Source: Bog-473 sp963744225 (GTDB taxonomy: Bacteria; Actinomycetota; Acidimicrobiia; Acidimicrobiales; RAAP-2). From it: a stretch of 64,000 bases of DNA. The notes beneath the pieces were generated by a model. The model was not told the DNA's origin, did no database searches, and was given only the letters and a program-made list of their open reading frames with translations. The position numbers and the translations under genes are program-made. The stretch covers positions 496,001 through 560,000 of the forward strand of contig CAVUSV010000004.1 of NCBI GenBank assembly GCA_963744225.1. Direction: 5' to 3'. The first letter of the stretch is position 1; each line of letters opens with the position of its first letter. Shown one piece after another: positions 8,907 through 17,407 of the stretch.

Positions 8907-9658
8907 TGCCGTCCGGTCGCGCGGCGAGACGGGTCGGACGCCCACCCCGCATCGACCGTGCCGACATTGCTGATGCCGTCCTCGAGCTCGGGCTCGACGG
9001 CATCAACATGAAGTCCGTGGCCGACCACCTCGGCGTCAGCGTGGCCGGCCTGTACCACCACGTCCGAAATCGTCGCGAGCTGCTCGTGCTGGCGGCCGAG
9101 CGTTCGATTTCACGGATGCCGGCACCCCAGGACCGCGGCCAGCACTGGGATGAGTGGCTGCGGGAGTGGGCGCGGCATGTGTACTCGTCATTCGTCGAGG
9201 AGCCCGAGGTCCTCGCCCAGTACCTCAGCGGGGCACTCCGGTGGGAGTCCATGGTGAGCGTGATCGACTCGGTGATCCAGATACTCGGGAGGGCAGGGTT
9301 CGACCCGATTGCGGCGATGGCAGCCTTTGACACGGTGGCGCGGTACGCGACCGGAGCGGCAGCCCATCAGCTGCGAGACCGCGGCGCGGCAGCCGAAGGA
9401 CGCTCGACGACCGTGGAATTGCACCGGGTGGTCGCCACCCGATCAGCAGACGAACTGGCCGGCGTCCGTGCGCTCCTGGCGGTCCCCCCGATCCGTGGGG
9501 GGACGAACTTCGAAGACGAGCTCACCACCGTCCTCGTCGGGATCGCAGCACGGCGGGACGAGGATTGGAGGGCGATCGAAGAGCGGGCCGCCTCCGGAAC
9601 ACAGCCGCAGGAGCCGGGGACATCCACCACACGCCAGGCGGGCACGCTGACGGCGTGA
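8906..9658 (+). CDS. TetR-family transcriptional regulator
   Basis: 250 residues; the ATG shares one base with the stop of the amidohydrolase. The N-terminal helix-turn-helix is visible as IADAVLELGLDGINMKSVADHLGVSVAGLYHHVRNRRELL (residues about 17-55, given here only as a landmark region: INMKSVADHLGVSVAGLYHH). The C-terminal ligand-binding part is not assignable. It is translationally coupled to catabolic genes, so local control by an acyl-CoA intermediate is likely. It converges with the P450 gene, with 38 bp between them and no clear terminator hairpin. Confidence 0.9.
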   Translation: MPSGRAARRVGRPPRIDRADIADAVLELGLDGINMKSVADHLGVSVAGLYHHVRNRRELLVLAAERSISRMPAPQDRGQHWDEWLREWARHVYSSFVEEPEVLAQYLSGALRWESMVSVIDSVIQILGRAGFDPIAAMAAFDTVARYATGAAAHQLRDRGAAAEGRSTTVELHRVVATRSADELAGVRALLAVPPIRGGTNFEDELTTVLVGIAARRDEDWRAIEERAASGTQPQEPGTSTTRQAGTLTA

Positions 9659-9696
9659 GCGAGACCACAGGTCCCCAGAGCAGCGCGGGATGGGTC

Positions 9697-10917
9697 TCAG
9701 GCGCCGGAATCGACAGAGATCGGCAACTGGCTGTAGCCACGGACCGTGCTCGTGAAGAGAAAGGCGCTCTTGTCGCGCTCGACCTCCCATTCTGGGAACC
9801 GGGCCAGCGTCTCCTCGAGGGCGATCCTGCCTTCGAGACGGGCCAATGCGGCCCCGATGCAGAAGTGGATGCCGTAACCGAAGGAAAGGTGCTGATCGAA
9901 GTGCCGGTGAACGTCGAAACGGTCCGCCCCGGCGAACGCCCGCTCGTCCCGGCCGGCTGACCCGGTCAGCAACAGGACCTTCGAGTCGGCCGGTATCACG
10001 GTCCCATGGAATTCGGTCGGCGCCGTGGTCCATCTCCCCTGGACGGGCGACGGTGCCTCGTAGCGGAGCAACTCCTCGACCGCGTTTGGGATCAGTGATC
10101 GGTCGGCGGCCAGTTCAGCCCGTTGATCGGGATTGTCGGCCAGGACCGAACCCGCCCATCCCAGCAGACGTGCGACGGTCTCGGTGCCCGCGGCGACGAG
10201 GAGCACGCCGAAGGTCGCGCTCTCCTCGAGTGTCAGCCTCCGCTGCGTTCCATCGGGTTCCGCCACCTCCGCCGTCACCAGGTCGGTGAACATGTCGTCC
10301 CGGGGATGGCGCTGGCGCTCGGCGACCTGTTCGGTGATGTAGGAGTGCAGTGAGATCATGGCGCCGACCGAGATGTCGTTGACCATGCCAACGCCCGGCT
10401 CCAGATGGAAGACCGTATCGATCAGCTCCCGCACCCGCGGGCGGTCGGCTTCTGGCACGCCGAGCAGCATGGCGATGACGTTGGCGGGCACGATCGCCCC
10501 GAAGTCCGCCACATAGTCGAAGCCCTCTCGACCGCGCTGCGCGTCGAGCAGGTCGCCACACAGTCGCCGGACGGAGTCCTCGAGTGCGGCCACCCGGCGG
10601 GGGGTGAAGGCCCGGGAGACCAGCCGACGGAGTGCGGTGTGCTCTGGCTGGTCCAAAAAGATCATCATGCCGCCGCCCGTGGGTTGCTCGCTCATCTGCT
10701 CGAGCACGGTCCCGTGCGCGGAACTGAACGTGCGCGGGTCCATGTGCGCGGTCATGACGTCCTGGAAGCGGCTGAGCGCCCAGAAGTCGTACCGATCGTT
10801 CCGGTAGAGGGGAGCCTCGTCGCGCAGCCGCCGCCAGATGTGGTGAGGATCGGTCTTGAAGGACGGGTCCAGGGGATCCCAGGTCAGTTCTGCCCCAGGA
10901 GCTGCTGTCGAGGTCAT
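9697..10917 (-). CDS. Cytochrome P450
   Basis: 406 residues. The I-helix oxygen-binding segment is AAGTET, the K-helix ExxR is EELLR, and the haem-binding loop is SFGYGIHFCIGAALARLEG with Cys353 as axial ligand. Bacterial class I P450s need a ferredoxin and a reductase, neither of which is seen here. It is the last gene of a minus-strand operon that starts at 14180 (amidohydrolase, amidohydrolase, acyl-CoA dehydrogenase, P450), separated from the dehydrogenase stop by 8 bp. Probably hydroxylates the alicyclic or isoprenoid substrate; no substrate call is made. Confidence 0.95.
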   Translation of the reverse strand: MTSTAAPGAELTWDPLDPSFKTDPHHIWRRLRDEAPLYRNDRYDFWALSRFQDVMTAHMDPRTFSSAHGTVLEQMSEQPTGGGMMIFLDQPEHTALRRLVSRAFTPRRVAALEDSVRRLCGDLLDAQRGREGFDYVADFGAIVPANVIAMLLGVPEADRPRVRELIDTVFHLEPGVGMVNDISVGAMISLHSYITEQVAERQRHPRDDMFTDLVTAEVAEPDGTQRRLTLEESATFGVLLVAAGTETVARLLGWAGSVLADNPDQRAELAADRSLIPNAVEELLRYEAPSPVQGRWTTAPTEFHGTVIPADSKVLLLTGSAGRDERAFAGADRFDVHRHFDQHLSFGYGIHFCIGAALARLEGRIALEETLARFPEWEVERDKSAFLFTSTVRGYSQLPISVDSGA

Positions 10918-10920
10918 GAT

Positions 10921-10933
10921 GGATATTATATTT
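10921..10933. promoter_or_regulatory. AT-rich near-palindrome at the P450 start
   Basis: GGATATTATATTT contains ATATTATAT and lies 3-16 bp before the P450 ATG, overlapping the stop codon of the upstream dehydrogenase. It matches the core of the island-wide element (ATA-N3-TAT). Because it is inside an operon and partly coding, it may be coincidental or an internal promoter. Confidence 0.3.
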
Positions 10934-12113
10934 GAACTGCAGGCTCGCGGGACAGGCCGAGGACGCGCTCACCGATCTGGTTGCGCTGGATCTCGTCGGT
11001 ACCGCCTCCGATGCGCATCGCCCACTGGCCCAAGAACCTGTCGCGCCAAAAGTCGGCCACCGAGGTCTTTCCGTCGGACGCGATGCCCGATGGGCCGAGT
11101 ATGGCAATCCCGAGATCGCCCAAGCGGGCACTGTGGCGCGAGAAGGCCAGTTTGAGCAGCGAGGCCTCGGCGCCAGGGGCGCGCCCCTGGGAGAGCGCCG
11201 TCTGAACACGAAGCCCTAGGAAACGCATCAGCTCGAAACCGATGTACGCCTCTGCCACTGCTTGCCGCAGAACCGGGTCCTCGACACCCCCGACCTCGCG
11301 GCAGAGGGCAGCAACGTCGGCGAACGACGTGCCCCCTCCGGCCCCGATCGCCATTCGTTCGGAAGCGAGCGTGGTCCGCGCCACGTTCCATCCTTCGCCC
11401 TCCGCTCCGACCAGATTCGCCACGGGCACCCGGACGTCCGTCAAGAAGACTTCATTGAAGTGGGCGACGCCGGTGATCTGACGCAGAGGTCGAACTTCGA
11501 TGCCGGGTGTCGTCATGTCGACGAGGAGATAGGACAACCCTGCTCGTCCGGGCACCGTGCGATCGGTGCGAGCCAGCAATATCGCCCAGTCGCTGAACTG
11601 CGCGAGCGTTGTCCAGACCTTCTGACCGTTCACCACGAAGTGATCGCCATCCCGCTCGGCCCGCGTGATGAGCGAGGGCAGGTCCGACCCGGCGGCCGGC
11701 TCGCTGAAGAGCTGGCACCACAGCTCCTCGCCGCGCAGCATGGGCTCCAGGTGGCGGTCTTGCTGATCTGGCCGGCCCCAGCTCATCAGGGTGGGACCCA
11801 CCATTGCGAGGCCGACGGTCAGTGCACCGGTCGTGACGTCGAATTGAGCCTGCTCCTGCGAAAAGATCACCTGCTGTATGGCGGTGCCCCCCCTCCCACC
11901 GAATTGCTCCGGCCACGTGATCCCGGCCCAACGGGCGTCATAGAGGAGGCGCTGCCAGCGCCGACAGGTCTGCACATGGACCGCCTGCGCGTCGTCGTCT
12001 GCGACAGGGACTCGGGGTTCCCCGGAAAACGCCCGACGCGGTGCATGTCGCTCGAGCCACGACCTCACCTCGGCACGGAAAGCGGCCTCCTCCGGAGAGT
12101 CGTCAAAGTCCAC
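10926..12113 (-). CDS. Acyl-CoA dehydrogenase
   Basis: 395 residues with the full three-domain FAD dehydrogenase layout: N-terminal helices (WAGITWPEQFGGRGG), the middle beta domain (CQLFSEPAAGSDLPSL, then VNGQKVWTT, and HFNEVFLTDVRVP), and the C-terminal helical domain ending GGGTDEIQRNQIGERVLGL. Desaturates an acyl-CoA at C2-C3 in beta-oxidation; many actinobacterial members of this size form alpha2beta2 heterotetramers with a second such subunit, for which the gene at 21832 is a candidate. It is 7 bp downstream of the amidohydrolase stop and 8 bp before the P450 gene. Confidence 0.93.
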   Translation of the reverse strand: MDFDDSPEEAAFRAEVRSWLERHAPRRAFSGEPRVPVADDDAQAVHVQTCRRWQRLLYDARWAGITWPEQFGGRGGTAIQQVIFSQEQAQFDVTTGALTVGLAMVGPTLMSWGRPDQQDRHLEPMLRGEELWCQLFSEPAAGSDLPSLITRAERDGDHFVVNGQKVWTTLAQFSDWAILLARTDRTVPGRAGLSYLLVDMTTPGIEVRPLRQITGVAHFNEVFLTDVRVPVANLVGAEGEGWNVARTTLASERMAIGAGGGTSFADVAALCREVGGVEDPVLRQAVAEAYIGFELMRFLGLRVQTALSQGRAPGAEASLLKLAFSRHSARLGDLGIAILGPSGIASDGKTSVADFWRDRFLGQWAMRIGGGTDEIQRNQIGERVLGLSREPAVQI

Positions 12114-12120
12114 GATCGCG

Positions 12121-13308
12121 TCAGAGCCGGCGGGTGAGGATCCACCCGTTCTTGGCCATCACCGTATGGATCTCCGAATCGGTGAAGCCGTGGCGGCGGA
12201 GGTCCTCGGCGAACAACGTCGGCTCGGCCAGCCCTTCCGCGTGCGGCCAGTCCGACCCGAATAGGAGGTGGTCGAGTCCGAGCTGACCCTTCAGGGCGCC
12301 CAGATCGTCCTCGTAGAACGGAGCGACCCACACGTGCTCCCGAAAGGTCTCCACCGGGTCGGCGGCGAAGGCGCCCGGCATCTGTCCATAGGCCTTCGCC
12401 AGTTTCTTGAGCAGGATGGGAACCCATGAAGCACCCGCCTCGATGCTGGCCACCCTGATGCGGGGGAACCGGTCGAACAGGCCCTGGCACACCAGCGCGG
12501 CCATGGTCTCGTAGGGCGGCCGGTCGGCGCTCAGCACCATGCGCAACGGCGAATGCCGGAAGGCCTCAAACTCTCCCTGGGGTTCCCAGTCCGCCAGATA
12601 GCGCCCGTAGCCGGCGTCGCCGGAGTGGATGCCAACAGTGACCCCCGACTCGTTCACGAGCCCCCAGAACGGGTCGAAACGCGGGTCGGCGGGCGAAGTG
12701 AGTCCGGTGGGCGTGTGGGCCGGACCACCTTTCACGCAGACGATGCGTGCGTCAGCGTCCAGTACTCGCTCGAGCTCGGCCACTGCGGCTTCGACGTCAA
12801 CGAGGCTCAGCATGGGAGCGGCGAAAATGCGCTCCTCATAGGCATAGCCCCAGTCATCTTCGAGCCAGCGATTGAACGCCCCGAAGGCCGCAACAAGAGC
12901 GGGAGGGTCACTAGCGAGAGACTCCTCCATGCCGACGCCAAGGGTCGGGAACAAGAGGCAGCCATCGAGGCCTTGGGCGTCCATGACCCGCAAACGGGCG
13001 TCGCGGTCGCGGTACGCGGGGTGGATGGGCTCGAGGTCCCCGAAAAGGGCCCGCATGTCCTTCGCGCTCGGGTTACGGCCCCGGAAGTACTCGTCGAGGC
13101 TGCCGGGCTTGGCGACCGGGTCGAAGAGCGGGTTGGGGATGAAGCGGTTCACCTTTCCGCCCACCAGAAGGCGCGTCCGACCGTTGATCTCTGCCCACTG
13201 CATGGCCCGCTTTGCCATCTTGGGGTCGATATGGCGGGTGTAGGCGTCGGTCGCTTCGTAATAGTGGTTGTCGGCGTCGAACACACCGAAGTCGAGGGTC
13301 GAGGTCAT
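12121..13308 (-). CDS. Amidohydrolase-2 family protein
   Basis: 395 residues. Metal-site motif D-x-H in VFDADNHYYE, central VTVGIHSGDAGY, RIRVASIEAGASWVPILLKK and the late FGSDWPHAEGLAEP segment all match the ACMSD-like barrel. ATG 13308 overlaps the stop of the next upstream amidohydrolase (TCATGA). Having two different amidohydrolases back to back suggests either a heteromer or two consecutive steps. Function beyond the family cannot be stated. Confidence 0.88.
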   Translation of the reverse strand: MTSTLDFGVFDADNHYYEATDAYTRHIDPKMAKRAMQWAEINGRTRLLVGGKVNRFIPNPLFDPVAKPGSLDEYFRGRNPSAKDMRALFGDLEPIHPAYRDRDARLRVMDAQGLDGCLLFPTLGVGMEESLASDPPALVAAFGAFNRWLEDDWGYAYEERIFAAPMLSLVDVEAAVAELERVLDADARIVCVKGGPAHTPTGLTSPADPRFDPFWGLVNESGVTVGIHSGDAGYGRYLADWEPQGEFEAFRHSPLRMVLSADRPPYETMAALVCQGLFDRFPRIRVASIEAGASWVPILLKKLAKAYGQMPGAFAADPVETFREHVWVAPFYEDDLGALKGQLGLDHLLFGSDWPHAEGLAEPTLFAEDLRRHGFTDSEIHTVMAKNGWILTRRL

Positions 13309-14180
13309 GACAACCCCAGAACACGCAACACGTTGGTGCGCAGGAACTTCGGCCAGACCTCATCCTTGAAGCCCACGCTCGGCATCTCGGTCATGATGCG
13401 CTCCAGGGACAGCCCCATCGGGAAGTACCCCGCATACATGATCTTGTCGGCACCGCGTGAGTTGGCGAAGTTGATGATGTTCTGTGGGTAGTACTTCGGT
13501 GCGAACGCGCTGGTCGAGTAGTGCAGTCCCGGCCATTTCAACATCAGCTTGACCGCCAGCTCGGTCCAGGGCTCGCAGCCGTGGCGGGTCACGAACACGA
13601 GATCAGGAAAGTCGAACATCACCTCATCGATGAGTTCGACGTGCTGGCAGGCGGCCTTCAGCCGTGGTCCGGGGACACCGGCGCAACAGAAGAGCGGCAT
13701 ACCCAACTCCACACACTTGGCATACACCGGGTACATCTTCTTGTCGTTGATCGGCACCTGGGGAAAGGTTCCGGCAGGGAAGACGCCGACTGCCTTGACC
13801 CCGAACGTCTCGTACTGGGCCACGAGGCGGTTGATGCCCTTCATGCCGTCGTTGGGATCGATCGACGCCGACGGAATGAAGCGGTCCGGGTACCTCTTGA
13901 GCGCATCCGCGCCGATGCCCTCCGGGTCACCCACGCCGATCATGCCCCGCTCGATCCCCCACAGATCCATCTCTCGCAGCGTGACACCGATCGGGTCTTC
14001 GGCACCTTCCAGCTGTCGCTCGGGAACGTCCTTGAACATGTACTCGGCCGGAAAGGCGAATTCCTCCTTGGACTGCACGTCCTTGGTCTGCTGGGTGATG
14101 AACCGGTAGACCTCCTTCATGTCACGGCTGGGAAAGCCGATCATGGTGTCCACGATCCCCACATTCCCTGGCATTCCCAA
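13305..14180 (-). CDS. Amidohydrolase-2 family protein (short form)
   Basis: 291 residues, shorter than its neighbours. TTG 14180 is chosen because GGAGG sits 8 bp upstream; ATG 14174 two codons later would be 14 bp away. The early segment GIVDTMIGFPSRD has D-x-M where D-x-H is usual, so one metal ligand may be missing. Later segments are family-like: VELIDEVMFDFPDLVFVTRHG, WPGLHYSTSAFAPKYYPQNI and the C-terminal DKIMYAGYFPMGLSLERI, where the usual G-x-D-x-P becomes A-G-Y-F-P. It may be a non-catalytic or differently metallated partner of the 395-residue protein encoded directly downstream. First gene of a minus-strand operon, facing the TetR gene at 14345. Confidence 0.82.
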   Translation of the reverse strand: MGMPGNVGIVDTMIGFPSRDMKEVYRFITQQTKDVQSKEEFAFPAEYMFKDVPERQLEGAEDPIGVTLREMDLWGIERGMIGVGDPEGIGADALKRYPDRFIPSASIDPNDGMKGINRLVAQYETFGVKAVGVFPAGTFPQVPINDKKMYPVYAKCVELGMPLFCCAGVPGPRLKAACQHVELIDEVMFDFPDLVFVTRHGCEPWTELAVKLMLKWPGLHYSTSAFAPKYYPQNIINFANSRGADKIMYAGYFPMGLSLERIMTEMPSVGFKDEVWPKFLRTNVLRVLGLS

Positions 14181-14264
14181 TTTCGTCTCCTCCCTCGCAG
14201 GGGTGCTCCGCAGCTCGAACAGCGACTTAGGCTCTCGGCGCGGCTGGCACCCGCGTCGTGCATA

Positions 14265-14287
14265 CTAGAACTAGATTCTGGTTCTAG
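14265..14287. promoter_or_regulatory. Inverted repeat CTAGAAC-N9-GTTCTAG, candidate TetR operator
   Basis: A perfect 7-bp inverted repeat sits in the 164-bp divergent region between the amidohydrolase operon (14180, minus) and the TetR gene (14345, plus). The half-site TAGAAC is the same as in the KstR palindrome of steroid-degrading actinobacteria, but the spacing is 9 bp instead of 2. Autoregulation by the adjacent TetR protein is the simplest reading. Confidence 0.55.
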
Positions 14288-14344
14288 CAACAGCGGTCGA
14301 GGCTGCCGGCGGAGGACTCCGGCGCAGGAAGGTGGACACGGAGT

Positions 14345-14995
14345 TTGGAAGACGGCACGGCCACCGGCGCCGCACTGCCGGATGGATTGAGCACGCGGCA
14401 GGCTGCTCGCCGGCAACGCGTCCTGGACGCAGCGCTCAGCCTGCTCGAGACACGCGACTACGAGCGGATCTCCGTCCGGGAGGTGGCCGAGCACGCCGAG
14501 GTGGCACTGGCAACCCTCTACCACTATTTCCCCTCCAAAGAGCACCTGTTCGCCGAGGCGCTGGTCCAGTGGGCCTCGTCACTCAAGGCCAGCGTCACCA
14601 CCCGTCCCCTCTCGGGCAGCACCTCCGCCAGGCGGGTCGAGGAGGCCCTCCTCCGCTCGGTCCGCGCGTTCGAACGTCGGCCACAATTGGCGCGCCTGAT
14701 CGGGCGGCTGGAGATGTCGGAGGAACCGTTCGCGCGCGACGTCTTGGCAAGACTTGATGTGGTGACGACGGACGTGTACCTCGACCTGCTCGCAGATCTC
14801 CCGACGAACGACGCCGTGCGCATCGTCCGCGTCCTCGATTCGGTACTCGACAGCTCGCTGCGCGCGTGGTCGTCTGGGCGCTCCACCATCCGCGACGTCC
14901 GAAGAGCGTTAAGCGATGCCGTCACGCTCCTGTTGCCGGACACGGATATCGAGGACCTTCGCGAACAGAACCGGATACAGGCGCTCCCGCGATGA
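14345..14995 (+). CDS. TetR-family transcriptional regulator, KstR-like
   Basis: 216 residues if translated from TTG 14345. The HTH region ISVREVAEHAEVALATLYHYF (given as ISVREVAEHAEVALATLYHY) is clear at about residues 40-62, and RRQRVLDAALSLLETRDYERI precedes it. The sequence style resembles KstR, the repressor of cholesterol catabolism, and the inverted repeat upstream has KstR-type half-sites; this is suggestive, not proof. The following CoA-transferase gene overlaps by ATGA. The start is uncertain because no strong ribosome site lies at the ideal distance. Confidence 0.88.
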   Translation: MEDGTATGAALPDGLSTRQAARRQRVLDAALSLLETRDYERISVREVAEHAEVALATLYHYFPSKEHLFAEALVQWASSLKASVTTRPLSGSTSARRVEEALLRSVRAFERRPQLARLIGRLEMSEEPFARDVLARLDVVTTDVYLDLLADLPTNDAVRIVRVLDSVLDSSLRAWSSGRSTIRDVRRALSDAVTLLLPDTDIEDLREQNRIQALPR

Positions 14996-17355
14996 GCGCC
15001 AACACAGGGGGCAGCGATACCGCGAGCAGCGACACGGGAAGCGCCGCACCACACATCCTCAGTGGAGTGCGCGTCCTCGACTTCACCTCTGGAATAGCGG
15101 GGCCGTACTGCTCCAAGCTCATGGCCGACGCCGGTGCCGATGTCGTGAAGGTCGAAACGGGAGACGGTGATCCGCTCCGAGCCTGGGGGTCCGGAGCGCT
15201 CTTTGAGTTCCTCAACGCATCCAAGAGGTCGGTCAGAGCTCATGACGGACTCGTCGAGGGAGCGCACATTATCTTGAGCAATTCGCCTCGTGATGCGGAT
15301 CGACTGCGTCAGGAGAACGACACCGGCGTCGTCGTGACTATCACGCCGTTTGGTCGCGAGGGCCCCTGGGTGGAACGGCCGTGGACCGAGTTCACACTCC
15401 AGGCGGCGTGCGGTTCGATCGGTCAGCGCGGGGTGCCCGAGGGTCCGCCCCTTGCGGCAGGAGGCCGCATCGGGGAATGGGTGGCGGGAACTTATGCCGG
15501 CCTGGCCTCCTTGGCCGCGCTCTGGGAAGCACGCCGGTGCGGACTGGGCGAAGACGTTGATGTCGCGATACTCGACTGCATGGCGGTCTCCATGGTCACG
15601 TACCCGTCCGTCTTCGCCTCGTTCTTGGCGTGGCCGCCGTTGACGGGGACCGGACGCACCGTGGAGGTGCCGTCGATTGAGCCGACGAGTGACGGGTACG
15701 TCGTTGTGACGACCAACAGCGCCCAGCAGTTCCAGGATTTCCTCGTGATGATCGAGCGCCCGGACCTCCTGGAGGACACGCAGTTGTCACAGGTGGCCAA
15801 GCGGTTCACACGCCGTCGCGACTTCCTCGCGGCCGTTCACGACCACACAGAGAGACGCTCGACCGCAGAGATCCTCGAAGAGGCGGCCTTGCTCCGCATT
15901 CCTGCAGCTCCCGTACTCGACGCCGCGGGCGTGCTCGACTTCGAGCATTTCCGAGATCGCCGGGTCTTCGCCCCCTCACCTTCGGGGCGGTTCGTCCAGC
16001 CGCGCGTCCCGTACCGCGTCGCCGGCTGCTCTGCTCGGCCCTTCTCGTCGGCCCCGGAGCTCGGCGAACACGACGGTGCCGTCACCTGGCCCGCACATCC
16101 GGATTCGACTCCGCCATCGGCTGGAGACCGGCAGCTCCCGCTCACGGGGACTCGAATCGTCGACTGCACCGCGTGGTGGGCCGGCCCGTCAGCAACGAGT
16201 GCCCTCGCGGCCCTCGGGGCGGACGTCATCAAGGTCGAGTCGGTCGGACGGCCAGACCAGATGCGCCTCACCAGCGTCCGTCGACCGCCCCACGACCGCT
16301 GGTGGGAATGGGGCCCGATCTTCCACGCCGCGAACACCGGGAAGCGCGGTGTCACCATCGACCTGGGCTGCGCGGATGGCATCGAACTGTTCCGCCTCCT
16401 GCTCGAGACCGCTGATGTATTGGTGGAGAACTACACCCCGCGGGTGATGGAGCAGTTCGGGCTCACGTGGGACTCCCTCCACGATCTCAATCCTCGGTTG
16501 GTCATGGTCCGCATGCCGGCTTTCGGGCTCGACGGCCCGTGGCGGGATCGCACGGGATTTGCCCAGACCATGGAAGCAGTGAGCGGCATGGCCTGGCGGA
16601 CCGGGACCGCCGATGGACCGCCGACGCTGGTTCGGGGCGCATGCGACCCCATCGCGGGAATGCACACCGTGGTGGCGACGCTCTTGGCCCTGATGGAGCG
16701 CGATCGCTCAGGCCAAGGAACCCTCGTGGAGTCAGTCATGGTCGAAGCCGCACTTAATGTGGCCGCGGAACAGGTCATTGAGTATTCCGCCGCCGGCACG
16801 GTGATGGGTCGCGAAGAGAACCGTGGGCCCGTTGCCGCGCCTCAAGGTGTCTTTCCGTGCGATGGAGACGACAGTTGGGTGGCCATCGCCGTCGAGAGCG
16901 ACGGCCAATGGGCTGCTCTCGTGCGTGCCATCGGCGAGCCCCACTGGGCGACCGCCGACGATCTGGCGTCGGACTCAGGACGCCGGATCCACCACGATCT
17001 GATCGACGAACGATTGGCGGCCTGGACTGCGGCAAGGACCGCCGAAGACGTCGCCGATCTTCTCTCAACTTCGGGGGTGCCTGCCGAGGTTGTCATTGCC
17101 GCGCGCGACGTCGTCTGCAACCCCCAACTTCGCTTTCGCGCGCTCTTCGAATCGGAAGTCCATGCGGTGACGGGAGCACATCCGATTCCGATGCTTCCGT
17201 TCCGGCTCCGGCACGTCGAACAATGGCTCCGGCGCCCGTCGCCAACCCTGGGGCAGCACAACAACGAGATACTCGAAGAACTGGGTGTTCGCGCAGACCT
17301 GAGGAAGCTCCTTTGGGAGAATCAGGTGATCGGCGACCGAATAGCGGGCGCATGA
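14992..17355 (+). CDS. Two-domain CaiB/BaiF CoA-transferase fusion
   Basis: 787 residues made of two family III CoA-transferase domains in tandem: about 18-385 (GVRVLDFTSGIAGPYCSKLMAD) and about 385-787 (GTRIVDCTAWWAGPSATSALAA). The first domain keeps the catalytic Asp (D195 in VDVAILDCM). In the second the aligned position is Glu585 (VESVMVEAAL), so only one site may be fully active. Family III enzymes are interlocked dimers, and the fusion would make an internal pseudo-heterodimer. ATG 14992 overlaps the TetR stop; an amidohydrolase follows 52 bp later. Substrate unknown. Confidence 0.88.
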   Translation: MSANTGGSDTASSDTGSAAPHILSGVRVLDFTSGIAGPYCSKLMADAGADVVKVETGDGDPLRAWGSGALFEFLNASKRSVRAHDGLVEGAHIILSNSPRDADRLRQENDTGVVVTITPFGREGPWVERPWTEFTLQAACGSIGQRGVPEGPPLAAGGRIGEWVAGTYAGLASLAALWEARRCGLGEDVDVAILDCMAVSMVTYPSVFASFLAWPPLTGTGRTVEVPSIEPTSDGYVVVTTNSAQQFQDFLVMIERPDLLEDTQLSQVAKRFTRRRDFLAAVHDHTERRSTAEILEEAALLRIPAAPVLDAAGVLDFEHFRDRRVFAPSPSGRFVQPRVPYRVAGCSARPFSSAPELGEHDGAVTWPAHPDSTPPSAGDRQLPLTGTRIVDCTAWWAGPSATSALAALGADVIKVESVGRPDQMRLTSVRRPPHDRWWEWGPIFHAANTGKRGVTIDLGCADGIELFRLLLETADVLVENYTPRVMEQFGLTWDSLHDLNPRLVMVRMPAFGLDGPWRDRTGFAQTMEAVSGMAWRTGTADGPPTLVRGACDPIAGMHTVVATLLALMERDRSGQGTLVESVMVEAALNVAAEQVIEYSAAGTVMGREENRGPVAAPQGVFPCDGDDSWVAIAVESDGQWAALVRAIGEPHWATADDLASDSGRRIHHDLIDERLAAWTAARTAEDVADLLSTSGVPAEVVIAARDVVCNPQLRFRALFESEVHAVTGAHPIPMLPFRLRHVEQWLRRPSPTLGQHNNEILEELGVRADLRKLLWENQVIGDRIAGA

Positions 17356-17407
17356 TCGGGACTCGACGACACACGTAATGGCGCTGTAGCGGTGAAGGGA
17401 GCGGGCA

